Positions 16,969 through 27,756 of a DNA stretch of 64,000 bases are shown here, in pieces. The translations under genes and the position numbers were made by a program. This stretch comes from Bradyrhizobium barranii subsp. apii (lineage in GTDB: Bacteria; Pseudomonadota; Alphaproteobacteria; Rhizobiales; Xanthobacteraceae): NCBI RefSeq assembly GCF_011516635.5, contig NZ_CP096255.1, forward strand, positions 2,850,501 through 2,914,500, written 5' to 3'. Position 1 is the first letter of the stretch. Every line of letters begins with the position of its first letter. The notes beneath the pieces were generated by a model, which saw nothing but the letters and a program-made list of their open reading frames with translations, made no database searches and was not told where the DNA came from.

Positions 16969-19900
16969 ATCTTGGAAAGCTTTCCATCAACCAGCCCATC
17001 TTGGCGATGGTACTGTCGATCGTGCTTGTGATCGTCGGCACGATCGCCTACCAGACGCTGCCGGTCTCGGAATATCCGCAGGCGGTGCCGCCGACCGTCA
17101 CCGTCACCACGCAATATTCCGGCGCCTCAGCGCAGACCGTATCCGACACGGTGGCAGCCCCGATCGAGCAGGAGATCAACGGCGTCGAGGACATGCTGTA
17201 TCTCTACAGCCAGGCGACCTCGAACGGCCAGCTCACCATCACCGTCACCTTCAAGCTCGGTACCGACCTCGACAAGGCGCAGGTACTTGTGCAGAACCGC
17301 GTCGCGATTGCGCAGCCGCGGCTGCCGGACGAGGTGCAGCGCAACGGCGTCGTAGCCCGCAAGAACTCGCCCGACATCCTGATGGCCGTATTCGTGCTGT
17401 CGCCCGACGACTCGTTCGATCAACTCTACATCTCCAACTACACGCTGCTGCAGGTGCGCGATCAGCTTTTGCGGCTCGACGGCGTCGGTGACATCCAGAT
17501 GTTCGGCGCGCGCGACTACTCGATGCGAGTGTGGCTCGATCCCGACCGGATCGCTGATGTCGGCCTGACATCGGGCGAGGTGCTGGCGGCGATCCGCGCC
17601 CAGAACCTGCAGATCATCGGCGGACAGATCGCTGAGCCGCCGATCGCCGATCGCGCGCTCCAACCGAACCTCGTCTTCACTGGCCGCCTCAAAGATATCG
17701 GGCAGTTTGAGGATATCGTGGTGAAGGCCGGTTCCGACGGCCGCACCGTACGTCTGCGCGACGTCGCGCGCGTCGAGCTCGGCGCGCTCTCCTACGCCAC
17801 CAGCAGCCGCATACTGCGCAAGTCGGCCGTCGCAATGGTGGTGACGCAACGGCCCGGATCGAACGCGCTCGCCACGGCGAAGGCAATCTCCACCACCATG
17901 GCGAAGCTGAAGGGGAGTTTTCCGAAGGGGCTCGACTACACTATCGGCTACAACCCCACCGAATTCATCGCCCAATCGGTCCATGAGCTGATTAAGACGG
18001 TCTACGAGGCGATGGCGCTCGTCGTCATTGTGGTGCTGGTGTTCTTGCAGGGATGGCGGCCTGCGATCATCCCGATCATCGCGATCCCGGTGTCGCTGGT
18101 CGGCACCTTCGCGGTGATGGCCGCGCTTGGATTCTCGATCAATAATTTGACGCTCTTCGGTCTGGTTCTCGCGGTCGGCATCGTGGTCGACGACGCCATC
18201 GTGGTTGTCGAGAATGTCGAGAGACATCTCCAGCACGGTATGAGCCGGCGCGAGGCGGCGCTCAAGACCATGGAGGAAGTCGGCGGCGCGCTGGTCTCGA
18301 TCGCACTCGTGCTCTGCGCGGTGTTCGTGCCAACAGCTTTCCTGGGCGGCATCTCCGGGCAGTTCTTCCAGCAATTCGCCGTCACCATCGCAGTTGCGAC
18401 CGCGATCTCCTGCTTCTGCTCGCTGACACTGTCGCCGGCACTGGCCTCTCAGATCCTTACTCCACACGAGGAGAAACGTCCGCCGGCGCGCTGGAACGTC
18501 ATTGCGCGCGGCTGGGACGGCTTCACCGTGCTGTTCAACCGCATCTTCGATCGACTAGCGCGCGGTTACGCGGCCACTGCCGACTTCGTGATCCGGCATA
18601 CGGTGGTGATGCTTGTGATCTATCTCGGGCTGATCGGCAGCGCCGGCTGGCTGCTCGCCACCACCTCGCAGGGCTTCATTCCCGCGCAGGATCGCGGTTA
18701 CCTCATCATCTCGGCGCAATTGCCAGGCGCCGCGTCGCTGGCGCGGACCGCTGCGGTGGTGCGCGAAATCGAGCGGATCGCGCTGGATACGCCGGGTATC
18801 GTCCGTGTCGGGGCGTTCAGCGGGTTCTCCGGCGCGACGCGCACGCAGGCCGGCAATGCCGCAGCGTTGTTCCCGGTGTTCGACGAGCCGGAGGCGCGGC
18901 AGAAGAAGGGATTGTCGGCCAACGCGATCACGGCCGATCTACGCAGGCGGCTGTCGGCGATCCAGGGCGCTTTCATCATCGTCATTCCACCGCCCGCGGT
19001 GCCAGGCATCGGCACCGGTGGCGGCTTCGCCATCCGCATCCAGGATCGACAAGGGCGCGGTCCCGAGCTGCTCGCAGCGGCGACCGACGAGCTCGTCGCC
19101 GCCGCGCGTAAGTCGCCAAATCTGACCTCGGTGTTCTCGCCTTTCACGGCGAATACGCCGCAGCTGTTTGTCGATATCGATCGCGTCAAGGCGCAGAAGC
19201 TCGCGGTCCCCATCGCCAACATCACCGACACGATCGAGACCTACTTCGGTTCGACCTATGTCAATGACTTTAATCTGTTCGGGCGTACCTATCACGTCAC
19301 CGCGCAGGCCGATCTCCCATTCCGCAAGGAGACTTCCGATCTCGCGCGGCTGCGTACCCGGAACGGGGCCGGCGACATGGTGATGCTCGGCAGCGTCGTT
19401 GACTTCATGGACATCGCGGGACCCGATCGTGTGGCGCGATACAATCTCTACTCGGCGTCCGAGGTGCAAGGTGAGCCGGCGACGGGCATAAGCTCGGCCA
19501 CGGCGCTCAGCACCATCAAGCGATTGGCCGACGAAACGTTGCCGAGTGGCTTTTCTCTCGAATGGACCGACCTGTCCTATCAACAGGTGATGGGTGGCAA
19601 TGCCGGCCTCTATGTGTTCCCGATCTGTGTGCTGTTCGTCTATTTGGTGCTGGCAGCGCAATATGGCAGCTGGACGTTGCCGTTCGCGGTGATCCTGATC
19701 GTGCCGATGTGCCTGTTCGCGGCCACTATCGGCGTGCGCATCATGGGCCAGGACGTGAACATTCTGACCCAGATCGGCTTCGTGGTGCTGGTCGGACTTG
19801 CGGCCAAGAACGCGATCCTGATCGTCGAGTTCGCGCGCGATATCGAGCGTGAGGGCAGGTCGCGGCTGGAGGCTGTCATCGAGGCCTGCCGGCTCCGCCT

Positions 19901-20138
19901 GCGCCCGATCCTGATGACCTCGTTTGCTTTCATCCTCGGCGTGCTGCCCCTGGTGGTTTCGACCGGTTCGGGCTCGGAGATGCGCCAGGCGGTCGGCGTC
20001 GCCGTGTTCTTCGGCATGCTCGGCGTCACGCTGTTCGGCCTGATCTTCACGCCGAGTTTCTATGTGGTGGTGCGCAACCTCGCGGAAGGCGTGAACGAGG
20101 GCAAGCCGACCCAGACAACCGCGGCCGCGGCGGAGTGA
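16965..20138 (+). CDS. RND multidrug efflux permease, HAE1 family
   Basis: 1057-residue inner-membrane pump of the AcrB/MexB type, which drives hydrophobic compounds out through an adaptor and an outer-membrane channel using protons. Start at 16965 (MNLGKLSINQPILAMVLSIVLVIVG), overlapping the adaptor stop. The TM4 proton-relay pair is present in AVGIVVDDAIVVVENVERHL. Typical porter regions (ASAQTVSDTVAAPIEQEINGVE) and the TM10 region LAAKNAILIVEFARDIE are intact. Length matches the family and no lesion is seen, unlike the second RND pump at 54234-58702. No outer-membrane factor gene is adjacent, so it probably uses a TolC-like channel encoded elsewhere. Confidence 0.92.
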   Translation: MNLGKLSINQPILAMVLSIVLVIVGTIAYQTLPVSEYPQAVPPTVTVTTQYSGASAQTVSDTVAAPIEQEINGVEDMLYLYSQATSNGQLTITVTFKLGTDLDKAQVLVQNRVAIAQPRLPDEVQRNGVVARKNSPDILMAVFVLSPDDSFDQLYISNYTLLQVRDQLLRLDGVGDIQMFGARDYSMRVWLDPDRIADVGLTSGEVLAAIRAQNLQIIGGQIAEPPIADRALQPNLVFTGRLKDIGQFEDIVVKAGSDGRTVRLRDVARVELGALSYATSSRILRKSAVAMVVTQRPGSNALATAKAISTTMAKLKGSFPKGLDYTIGYNPTEFIAQSVHELIKTVYEAMALVVIVVLVFLQGWRPAIIPIIAIPVSLVGTFAVMAALGFSINNLTLFGLVLAVGIVVDDAIVVVENVERHLQHGMSRREAALKTMEEVGGALVSIALVLCAVFVPTAFLGGISGQFFQQFAVTIAVATAISCFCSLTLSPALASQILTPHEEKRPPARWNVIARGWDGFTVLFNRIFDRLARGYAATADFVIRHTVVMLVIYLGLIGSAGWLLATTSQGFIPAQDRGYLIISAQLPGAASLARTAAVVREIERIALDTPGIVRVGAFSGFSGATRTQAGNAAALFPVFDEPEARQKKGLSANAITADLRRRLSAIQGAFIIVIPPPAVPGIGTGGGFAIRIQDRQGRGPELLAAATDELVAAARKSPNLTSVFSPFTANTPQLFVDIDRVKAQKLAVPIANITDTIETYFGSTYVNDFNLFGRTYHVTAQADLPFRKETSDLARLRTRNGAGDMVMLGSVVDFMDIAGPDRVARYNLYSASEVQGEPATGISSATALSTIKRLADETLPSGFSLEWTDLSYQQVMGGNAGLYVFPICVLFVYLVLAAQYGSWTLPFAVILIVPMCLFAATIGVRIMGQDVNILTQIGFVVLVGLAAKNAILIVEFARDIEREGRSRLEAVIEACRLRLRPILMTSFAFILGVLPLVVSTGSGSEMRQAVGVAVFFGMLGVTLFGLIFTPSFYVVVRNLAEGVNEGKPTQTTAAAAE

Positions 20139-20318
20139 GTCGCGATGACGCCGATGCGCGATGAGGCCGGAACACTATCTCCGTTTCCTTGAGGAGCGCG
20201 GAACGTGCGTCTCGGCCCCGCCGAGGCCGCTCACTCTTCGAGGCTCGCTTCGCCCTGCAGCTCGGGATGACCGGTGTGACGCTGCGGGCCCTGGAGAGGC
20301 TATTCTATTGGTTGAGGC

Positions 20319-20417
20319 ATGAAATCGATATTTTACGTCGCGATAGCGGCTTGCAGTCTGTTGCTGGCCGCGCCGGTATCGGTGCAGGGCGTGAAGATGG
20401 GCGTGCCGAGGCGTTAG
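20319..20417 (+). CDS. Possible 32-residue signal-peptide-like fragment
   Basis: A short frame, MKSIFYVAIAACSLLLAAPV followed by SVQGVKMGVPRR, looks like a signal peptide with nothing after it. It may be a small secreted peptide or the start of a periplasmic protein gene cut short. The surrounding gap 20139-20558 holds no other recognisable gene. Confidence 0.3.
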   Translation: MKSIFYVAIAACSLLLAAPVSVQGVKMGVPRR

Positions 20418-20558
20418 CGTCAAAGCTGTCCTTCACGGACGGCTCGAGGATCGGAGCGGTGACACTGTGAAAGATCCGATGTCACATCCAAGTGGTTACA
20501 ACGGGAAGATGATCATCTGCGGACCTCGTGCATTGTGATTGCCTGAGAATAGTGAGGG

Positions 20559-20867
20559 TCAACCGCCGCATCTCGTCCCGAACAGATCTTTGAAAGCGTT
20601 AATCACGGAATCGAGCGCTGTTAACACTCGCGCGCCGTCGACGCGGCCAGCAGCGGCTTGCCGCAGCATCACGGATTCATAAAAGGAGGCGGCGAGGGCG
20701 CGACAAGTCTCATCGTTGTCCGCCGCATTGTCGGGTTGGCCGCGTACAGTTACCGGGATCGCGCGAGCGACAGTAATATCGTTGTTTAGCGTGGACTCCG
20801 CCGCAAGCCCGGGAGTTGCAGATGCATTGCTCAGAGCAGAAGCGATGAGAATAGTGATTGTCCTCAT
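20559..20867 (-). CDS. Small exported protein of unknown function
   Basis: 102 residues. The N-terminus (MRTITILIASALSNASATPGLAAEST) resembles a weak signal peptide with cleavage after ALAA/LAAE-like residues near position 23. The mature part contains two cysteines (DETCRALAAS and FGTRCGG at the end) that could form a disulfide in the periplasm. No family is recognised. The start ATG at 20867 has no strong ribosome-binding site that I can see. It could be a real small periplasmic protein; confidence is moderate because the length is short. Confidence 0.5.
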   Translation of the reverse strand: MRTITILIASALSNASATPGLAAESTLNNDITVARAIPVTVRGQPDNAADNDETCRALAASFYESVMLRQAAAGRVDGARVLTALDSVINAFKDLFGTRCGG

Positions 20868-20982
20868 GAGCGGGCTCCAGAACGTGAGTCGTTGCGAGGA
20901 GACTTACATTTCTGCTGGTCGATCTTCTATTGCACGTGGTTTGTTCAGGGGGCGGCTGTAGTTGCGTCACATAAGCCTCGGC

Positions 20983-21531
20983 TTAGAAGGCGAATGACGG
21001 TTTCGGATGCCGGCAGTGGGGCCGCCGCCCCTCGCCCTCCCGGCGCCTGCAGTTCCGGTCGATAGCCGCTTTTACCGTGGCGGACACGGAAGGCCCGGAA
21101 TGCAGCCGGACCGCACCGACGCTCCACTCGTTGATCCGAAGAAGCTCATCGAGAGTTGGTTGGGGACTCTTTGCAAGGCGCTCCGTTCTCAGCGTCCTTG
21201 CCGTCTCGGATCGCAACCGTTGCCTTAAGTCGGACACTTGCGGCGCGCGCTGGGGTCGATCTTCGGTCAGAAGCTCGATCTCCGGTCGGCCCGATAGCTG
21301 CTGAGGAAAGCTGCTCATCAGCTCATATATGCCACCCGTATTCAGCGCGAGCGCCGGATCGAGCAATCCCTTGCAGCGTCGAGCGAAGCCTTCTCGGCTC
21401 GCCGCTTGTAGTCGGGCAAGAGACTTAAGCTGAGCCGCAATCAGTTGGTCCATCATGGCTTTGGCAGTGCGAGGCAAAGTCTGCACTGTCTTCAAACATT
21501 CCTTGCCTCGTCGTGAAATCTGAAGCGTCAT
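20983..21531 (-). CDS. Unknown helical protein, coupled to zinc-ribbon gene
   Basis: 182 residues from the ATG at 21531 (MTLQISRRGKECLKTVQTLP). That ATG overlaps the stop of the upstream small zinc-ribbon gene as ATGA, so translation is probably coupled, which supports this start over the longer open frame to 21591. The first half (AMMDQLIAAQLKSLARLQAASREGFARRC) looks helical and slightly phasin-like; the second half is Arg-rich and contains no motif I recognise, and its end may be out of the original frame. Function is unknown. Confidence 0.45.
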   Translation of the reverse strand: MTLQISRRGKECLKTVQTLPRTAKAMMDQLIAAQLKSLARLQAASREGFARRCKGLLDPALALNTGGIYELMSSFPQQLSGRPEIELLTEDRPQRAPQVSDLRQRLRSETARTLRTERLAKSPQPTLDELLRINEWSVGAVRLHSGPSVSATVKAAIDRNCRRREGEGRRPHCRHPKPSFAF

Positions 21532-21749
21532 GACGCCCTCGTGCGGTTCTCGGGCGACTGGTCGAAAGCGAGACGGAACCAGCCCATCCAACTGTGATCA
21601 TTCTGGCGGCGCGCCTTGAATCGATCGACGCACTTCCTGGAGCAAAGCGGCGTTCGCCACGAATAATGCCGGATGAGACCAAACTTGCCTTCACAGACTG
21701 CGCATCGGACGGCCTTGTCAGACCCGTGACTTTCCAAGCGGTAAGGCAT
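21528..21749 (-). CDS. Small zinc-ribbon-like protein
   Basis: 73-residue cytosolic protein with four cysteines in two CxxC/CxxxC pairs: RCAVCEGKFGL near residue 16 and PLCSRKCVDRFKAR near residue 36, a spacing expected for a single zinc ribbon. The N-terminus MPYRLESHGSDKAVRC and the basic C-terminal region suggest a nucleic-acid or protein-binding role. I believe similar small proteins occur in Bradyrhizobium genomes, but this is from memory. The downstream gene overlaps by 4 bases. Confidence 0.6.
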   Translation of the reverse strand: MPYRLESHGSDKAVRCAVCEGKFGLIRHYSWRTPLCSRKCVDRFKARRQNDHSWMGWFRLAFDQSPENRTRAS

Positions 21750-22605
21750 CGTTTTCTCCTATCGGCCTGTGGGCGTTTCGGATGCACTAAGACTAAGGGG
21801 ATTGCCACAGAGGGCTCAATTGAGCGCAGGTTGAGCTCGGGTATCCAAAGGGGCGGGACGATGATACGAAGGCTCAGGGCGCTCGGACGAGTCCTAGAGT
21901 TCGCCCGCTACGATCCCGCGACTGCTTTCGTCCGGCGGAAGCCTCGATCACAAGCCATGTCGGATTGGCTTCGCAATCAGGCTCGCACCTTCGCGCTGAA
22001 CGCGCGCTGCACTCCGAGGGGCGCTGTCCACGTGGACGCTAACATCCTCCGGCGGGCTCTCGGTCGAGGCTGTGGAGGGGTTGTCGATTGATCCCCTGAT
22101 CTGCATGTCGGCCCCCTGGCCTGCGATCGTTCAAAGGAATGCCGATTTCTGCCCGTATACGAGGGCGGGCGACGACGATGGGTTGCAGATCGAGTTCAAG
22201 CCGGTTGAAAGGAAGATCACCTCTCACCATGGAGTCGAGAACTGACCTTTCTCGGAACGGCTGAGGCGCACCTGGGGGCCTTGCGGCGAGAGTGCGGTGC
22301 TCGTTCCACGAGGATTCGCGCGAGCGGAACTCTCGGCTCACATTCGTGTTGTTTCTCGAGCGCATCTTCGTCTCCAGCTACGCGTCGAGCGGCGCCCGCC
22401 GTAGCGAGTAACGTCGGACAATCGCTCCAAATTGCTGCTACAATGAACAAGGATCCGCGTCCGCCGTATCCGGTAAGACCAAGGGACGGCTGGCATTTCT
22501 CGGGCGATGGAGTACGAGTTCTCCAGGCTGGAGAGAGGCTGCGCGTGTGGCGCGCGAAGAGCTTGATCATTCGACTTCAAGTCGACGCCCACCGGAGTCT
22601 GACAG
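21750..22605. other. Long gap without a confident gene
   Basis: About 850 bases between the zinc-ribbon gene and the giant sensor kinase. Open frames on both strands are rich in Arg, Pro and Ser and match no family. The gap could contain decayed genes; I see no repeat, RNA or hairpin in it that I can defend. Confidence 0.4.
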
Positions 22606-24225
22606 ATGGTGCAGCAGTCGCTGAACGTCGCCTACTCGGAAGGTAGCTCTCAGGTGTTGTGGGAGGACGGCGAGCGCGTGTTCAGCCGTGGCTGGCGACT
22701 GGACGACAATGGCGACCGGCTCGCCGTGCTGCTTGTTGCCCCTGCCGCCGACCACCCGTCCCGGACAAGCCTCGATCGCCTCACGCACGAATACGAGCTC
22801 AAAGATGAGCTCGACGGGGCATGGGCAGCGCGTCCGCTGGCCCTCGTGCGCGACGCCGGTCGGACCGTGCTGGTGCTCGATGATCTGGGCAGCGAGCCGC
22901 TCGTTAGGCTGCTCGGCTCACCGCTAGAGATGGAACGCTTTTTGACGCTTGCGATCGGCATCGCGGCGGCTCTCGGCAAGGTCCACCAACGCGGCCTCGT
23001 CCACAAAGACATCAAGCCAGCCAACATTGTGGTGGACTGCGCGGATGGACACGTGCGGCTCACCGGGTTCGGCATCGCATCGCGCCTATCCCGCGAGCGG
23101 CAGGCTTCCGAGCCGCCCGAGACCATCGCCGGCACGCTTGCCTACATGGCGCCCGAACAAACCGGCCGGATGAACCGCTCGATCGACTCCCGCAGCGATC
23201 TCTACGCCCTCGGCGTCACGCTGTATCAGATGCTCACGGGCGTTCTGCCCTTCACGGCGGCCGATCCCATGGAGTGGGTGCACTGCCATATCGCCAGAAA
23301 GCCGGTGCCGCCAGGGGAGCGGTTAGAGACTGTCCCTGCGCCCGTCTCGACGATCATCATGAAACTGCTCGCCAAGACACCCGAGGATCGTTACCAGACC
23401 GCCGGCGGTGTCGAGCGCGATCTGAGACGCTGCCTGGCGGAATGGGAAGTCCGCCGCCGCATCGATGACTTCCCGCTCGGCCTTCAGGACACGCCGAACC
23501 AGCTGCGGATCCCCGAAAAGCTGTACGGACGAGATCGTGAGATCGCGACGTTGCTTTCCTGCTTCGATCGCATCATCAAGACCGGTGTGCCAGAGTTGGT
23601 GCTGGTCTCAGGATATTCCGGTATAGGCAAGTCCTCAGTCGTCGACGAACTGCACAAGGCGCTGGTGCAACCACGCGGCCTTTTCGCATCCGGCAAGTTC
23701 GACCAGTACAAGCGCGATATCCCTTACGCGACACTGGTGCAGGCTCTTCAAAGTCTCGTCCGGCCTCTCCTCAGCAAGAACGACACCGAGTTGGCCAGCT
23801 GGCGCCACTCGCTTCTGGAGGCGCTGGGACCGAACGGGCGCCTCATGATCGACCTCATACCCGAACTCAAGCTAATCATCGGAGACCACCCACCGGTTCC
23901 TGAGTTGCCGCCACAGCAGGCACAAAGCCGTTTTCAACTCGTATTTCGGCGCTTCATTGGCGCATTTGCCCGACCGAACCATCCACTGACGCTCTTCCTC
24001 GACGACCTGCAGTGGCTCGACGCGGCGACCCTCGATCTGCTTGAGGATCTGCTGAGGCGTTCAGATTTGCGGCACCTCATGCTGATCGGTGCCTATCGCG
24101 ACAACGAAGTCGCTGCGGCCCATCCGCTAATGAGAAAGCTCGACGCCATCAAGGCCGCCGGCGGAAAGGTCGCGGAGATCAAACTGTCGCCGCAGCTGCA
24201 CCGATTGCGAAGCTGGTGCAGGTGA
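22606..24225 (+). pseudogene. Giant hybrid sensor kinase, fragment 1: Ser/Thr kinase and AAA ATPase domains
   Basis: First part of a very large signalling protein of the type Ser/Thr kinase - ATPase - TPR - GAF - PAS - histidine kinase. Residues about 15-290 form a eukaryotic-like kinase domain: catalytic loop GLVHKDIKPANIVV, a degenerate DFG (LTGFGIA), and YMAPEQTGRMNR. From residue 305 comes an ATPase domain with Walker A SGYSGIGKSS and Walker B LFLDDLQWLD. The frame is lost near 24190-24220 after KVAEIKLSP; compared with my memory of this family, roughly 20 linker residues are also missing, which suggests a small out-of-frame deletion. The next fragment continues in another frame. Confidence 0.85.
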
Positions 24226-26821
24226 AGACAGGCGGCAATCCGCTTTTCGCCATTCAGTTCCTGTCTTCGCTCGTCGAGGAAGGATTAGTCACATTCGATC
24301 ATGATGGCGCGCGCTGGTCCTGGGACATCGACCGCATTCACGCCAAGGACTACACCGACAACGTCGCTGATCTTATGGTCGGCAAGCTCACCCGTCTGCC
24401 GGCCGAGACGCAAAATGCATTGCAGCAGCTGGCTTGTCTTGGAAACATTGCCGAGAGCACAGCACTTTCGATGGCCCTCGGGATTTCGGAGGAGCAGCTC
24501 GATACGACTCTGTGGCCGGCCCGCCATCAGGAGCTGGTCGAGCGTGTGGCAGGCGCCTACCGGTTCGTCCACGATCGCGTTCAGGAGGCCGCCTATGGGC
24601 TGATCCCGGAGGAACTGCGCGGCGAGGCGCACCTTCGAATAGGAAGACTGCTCGCGGCGCATACGCCTCCCGAAAAGCTGGAGAAGGCGATCTTCGATAT
24701 CGTCAATCAGCTCAATCGTGGGGCGAGCCTAATGACCTCCATGCAGGAGCGCGAACAGCTCGCCGCGCTCAATCTGCTCGCAGGCGAGCGCGCCAAAGCC
24801 TCAACTGCGTACGTCTCGGCGCTGAACTATCTGCTCTCCGCCGCTGCACTGCTGCCGGCGGACTCTTGGGAGCGCAAGCGCGACCTGATCTTTGAGCTGG
24901 AGCTGCATCGGGCCGAATGTGAGTTCCTCACTGGTGCATTGGCGGAAGCCGAGCGGCGCCTGGCGGTGCTGTCGGCCCGTGCTGCAACGACGATCGAACG
25001 AGCCCGCGTCACGTGCCTGCAGGTGGATCTTTACACGACGCTGGATCAGGGCAGCCGCGCGATCGCTGTCGGTCTCGACTATCTCCGCCACCTGGGCATC
25101 GACTGGTCGCCGCACCCGACGGAAGAAGAGGTTCGGCGCGAGTATGAGCGGATCTGGTCCCAACTCGGCTCCCGCACGATAGAGAGCCTCATTGATCTGC
25201 CTTTGATGAGCAATGCCGCATCGCTCGCGACCCTCGATGTCCTGACGAAGCTCGGGCCGCCTGCCCACTATACTGATGCGAACGTACGCTCGATGGTCAT
25301 CTGTCGAGCAGTCAATCTCAGCCTCGAGGGCGGCAATTGTGACGGCTCGTGCTACGCCTATGCAGTGCTTGGCAGGCTTGCCGGACCGGAATTCGGCGAC
25401 TACGAGGCGGGACTTCGATTTGGCCGTCTCGGCTATGAACTGGTCGAACAGCGCGGGCTAAAGCGCTTCCAGGCTAGGACCTATTTGAACTCTGGATATT
25501 TACTCATGTTCTGGACGAGACATGTCCGGGAAGGTCGTGATCTGCTGCGGCGTGCGTTTGAGACGGCAAACCAGATCGGTGATCTCACTTTTGCGGCGTA
25601 CTACTACACCCACCTGAACACGTATCTTCTCGCGGCGGGCGATCCGCTCGAGAACGTGCAAGTCGAGGTCGAGCATGGTCTCGCGTACGCGCGGAACATG
25701 CGGTTCGGTTTTGCGATTGACTCCATCGCCGGCCAGCTTGGGCTGATTCGGACACTCCGCGGCTTGACGCCGATTTTCGGTTGCTTTGACGATGGACAGT
25801 TCGACGAACTCCTACTGGAGTCCCGTTTCTGCAGGAACCAGGATCTGGCGTTGGCCGCGGGCTCCTATTGGACCCGCAAGCTGCAGGCACGTTTCTTTGC
25901 CGGCGACTATATAAGTGCCCTCGAGGCCTCATTGAGGGCGCAACAGCTGCAGCCGACATCGGCGTCTTTTTTCGAATGCGCAGAATACCACTTCTACAGT
26001 GCGCTCTCCAGAGCAGCGTCCTGCGAGTCCGCTGCGGCCGGCCAATGGCCGGAGCATGTCAGCGCAATGGCCGCGCACCACCGACAGCTCGAGGTCTGGG
26101 CGACGGCTTGCCCGGAGCACTTCGAGAACCGCGCTGCGTTGGTTGGTGCGGAGATTGCCCGGATTGATGGCCGCGCGTTCGATGCCATGAACCTTTACGA
26201 ACAGGCCATCCTTTCGGCACAGGCAAACGGCTTTATCCACAACGAGGCGCTCGCCAAAGAGCTGGCCGCACGCTTTTATACCGCGTGCGGCTTCGAGCAA
26301 ATCGCGCACTTATATCTACGAAACGCCCGGGACTGCTACTTGCGCTGGGGCGCACACGGAAAGGTAATACAACTCGATCGACTCAATCCTTGGCTGAGAC
26401 AGGAGCAGCGCGCGCGGATGCCCCGCCTGCGCCATGCCAGCTTGCGGCTTTATCCGGGTTCGACGGGCGCGATCGAAGCACCAGTCGAATATCTCGACCT
26501 CGAGACGATGCTCAAGATATCGCAAGCGCTATCGGGCGAGATGGTTCTGGATAAGCTCATCGACAAACTCATGCGCGCGGCTCTCGAGCACGCTGGTGCT
26601 GTGCGAGGTCTCCTGATTGCGCCGCGAGGTGATGAGCTGCAGATACAGGCGGAAGCGACCGCTAGCCGAGAGAACGTAACTGTGCATCTGCGGGAAGGTC
26701 GCCCGACTGCAGCCGCGCTGCCGGAGTCGCTCGTTCGTTATGGAATACGGACTCAGGAAATCGTGATTCTCGACGATGCGTCATCTCACAATCCATTTTC
26801 TACCGATCCTTACATCGCTGA
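24216..26821 (+). pseudogene. Giant hybrid sensor kinase, fragment 2: helical-repeat and GAF regions
   Basis: Continuation of the kinase in a new frame. It opens with QVKTGGNPLFAIQFLSSL, the end of the ATPase module, then about 600 residues of TPR-like helical repeats (LLAGERAKASTAYVSALNYL; YRFVHDRVQEAAYGLI), then a GAF domain start (LETMLKISQALSGEMVLDKL, then AALEHAGAVRGLLI). The native sequence stops at SSHNPFSTDPYIAE where the IS5-family element enters at 26822; the final PTEK residues come from the element. Joining 26821 to 27757 restores DPYIAESHLRSILCLPLINQ in frame. Confidence 0.85.
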
Positions 26822-27752
26822 GTGTCCGACCGAAAAATAAGTTGAGTGATATCAGCGAGTTCTGATTCCATCGGTGTTGCGAAGCATCAAAGGGATCGAG
26901 AATGTGGACTGATATCACCCGGGCACAGTTTGCCCGAGAGGAGCTGCGTTTGCCAAGCGACTTGACGGATGCGGAATGGGGCGTGCTGGAGAGGTTGCTT
27001 CCTGTGCGGGCCAAGCGCGGGCGGCGCCCGAAATGGAGCTATCGCGACATCGTCGAGGCAATACTCTATCTGCTGCGCGGCGGATTGCCGTGGCGCATGC
27101 TGCCGCCCACTCTGTTTCCACCAATGACCACGGTGCAGTACTATTTCTACCAATGGCGCGACAGCGGATTGTGGCAATCGATCAACCACGCACTCCTGAT
27201 GCTGGCGCGCGAGGCGATCGGCCGGGAGGCCTCGCCGACGGCCGGCGTGATCGACAGCCAATCGGTCAAGACCACGGAAAGTGGCGGCCCTCGCGGCTAC
27301 GACGCGGGAAAGAAGATCAAGGGTCGAAAGCGCCACATCGTCACCGACACCCAAGGGCTCCTGGTCGGAGCGATCGTTCACGCTGCCGACGTCCAGGATC
27401 GTGACGGCACGCCAGATGTCCTGTGCAGCATTCGCTACCGCTTCCCCTGGCTGCGCCATATCTTCGCCGATGGCGGCTATGCCGGCGAAAAGCTCAAGGC
27501 GGTGCTGGAAAAGATCGGCCGGTGGACTGTCGAGATCATCAAGCGCTCCGATGCCGCACAGGGCTTCGAGGTGCTTCCGCGCCGCTGGGTGGTCGAACGA
27601 ACCTTCGCCTGGCTCGGCCGCAACCGCAGATTGGCCAAGGACTTCGAGCGAACCATCGAAAGCGCAACTGCCTGGCTCTTCCTCGCCTCTGTCCAACTCA
27701 TGACAAGGCGCATCGCAGCGATAAAAACAGCAATGCAATTTTGAGTCAGGCT
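26822..27752 (+). mobile_element. IS5-family insertion sequence, 931 bp, inside sensor kinase
   Basis: Flanked by the direct repeat CTGA at 26818-26821 and 27753-27756, a 4-base duplication as expected for IS5-family elements. The ends are only loosely inverted: left GTGTCCGACCGAAAAA and right (complement) AGCCTGACTCAAAATTG. It carries a single intact transposase gene in the same direction as the disrupted gene. Removing the element and one CTGA copy restores the kinase frame. Confidence 0.85.
26902..27744 (+). CDS. IS5-family transposase
   Basis: 280-residue DDE transposase, full length in one frame. The N-terminal domain reads LRLPSDLTDAEWGVLERLLP and WRMLPPTLFPPMTTVQYYF. The catalytic core shows the first Asp in GVIDSQSVKTTESGG, the second in HIFADGGYAGEKL, and the Glu region RRWVVERTFAWLGRNRRL, matching the DDE pattern of the family. 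No frameshift is needed, unlike the element at 40021. It starts at ATG 26902 and ends 8 bases before the element's right end. Confidence 0.92.
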   Translation: MWTDITRAQFAREELRLPSDLTDAEWGVLERLLPVRAKRGRRPKWSYRDIVEAILYLLRGGLPWRMLPPTLFPPMTTVQYYFYQWRDSGLWQSINHALLMLAREAIGREASPTAGVIDSQSVKTTESGGPRGYDAGKKIKGRKRHIVTDTQGLLVGAIVHAADVQDRDGTPDVLCSIRYRFPWLRHIFADGGYAGEKLKAVLEKIGRWTVEIIKRSDAAQGFEVLPRRWVVERTFAWLGRNRRLAKDFERTIESATAWLFLASVQLMTRRIAAIKTAMQF

Positions 27753-27756
27753 CTGA

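Noticed and set aside
17127..18467. 446-residue reverse-strand frame inside the RND pump
   Set aside because: The forward strand encodes a textbook RND pump with all motifs; the reverse frame has no domain and an Asp/His/Arg-rich composition typical of a shadow frame.
21594..22091. 165-residue forward frame upstream of the giant kinase
   Set aside because: Its first part is antisense to the zinc-ribbon gene; no start site, domain or family match was recognisable.
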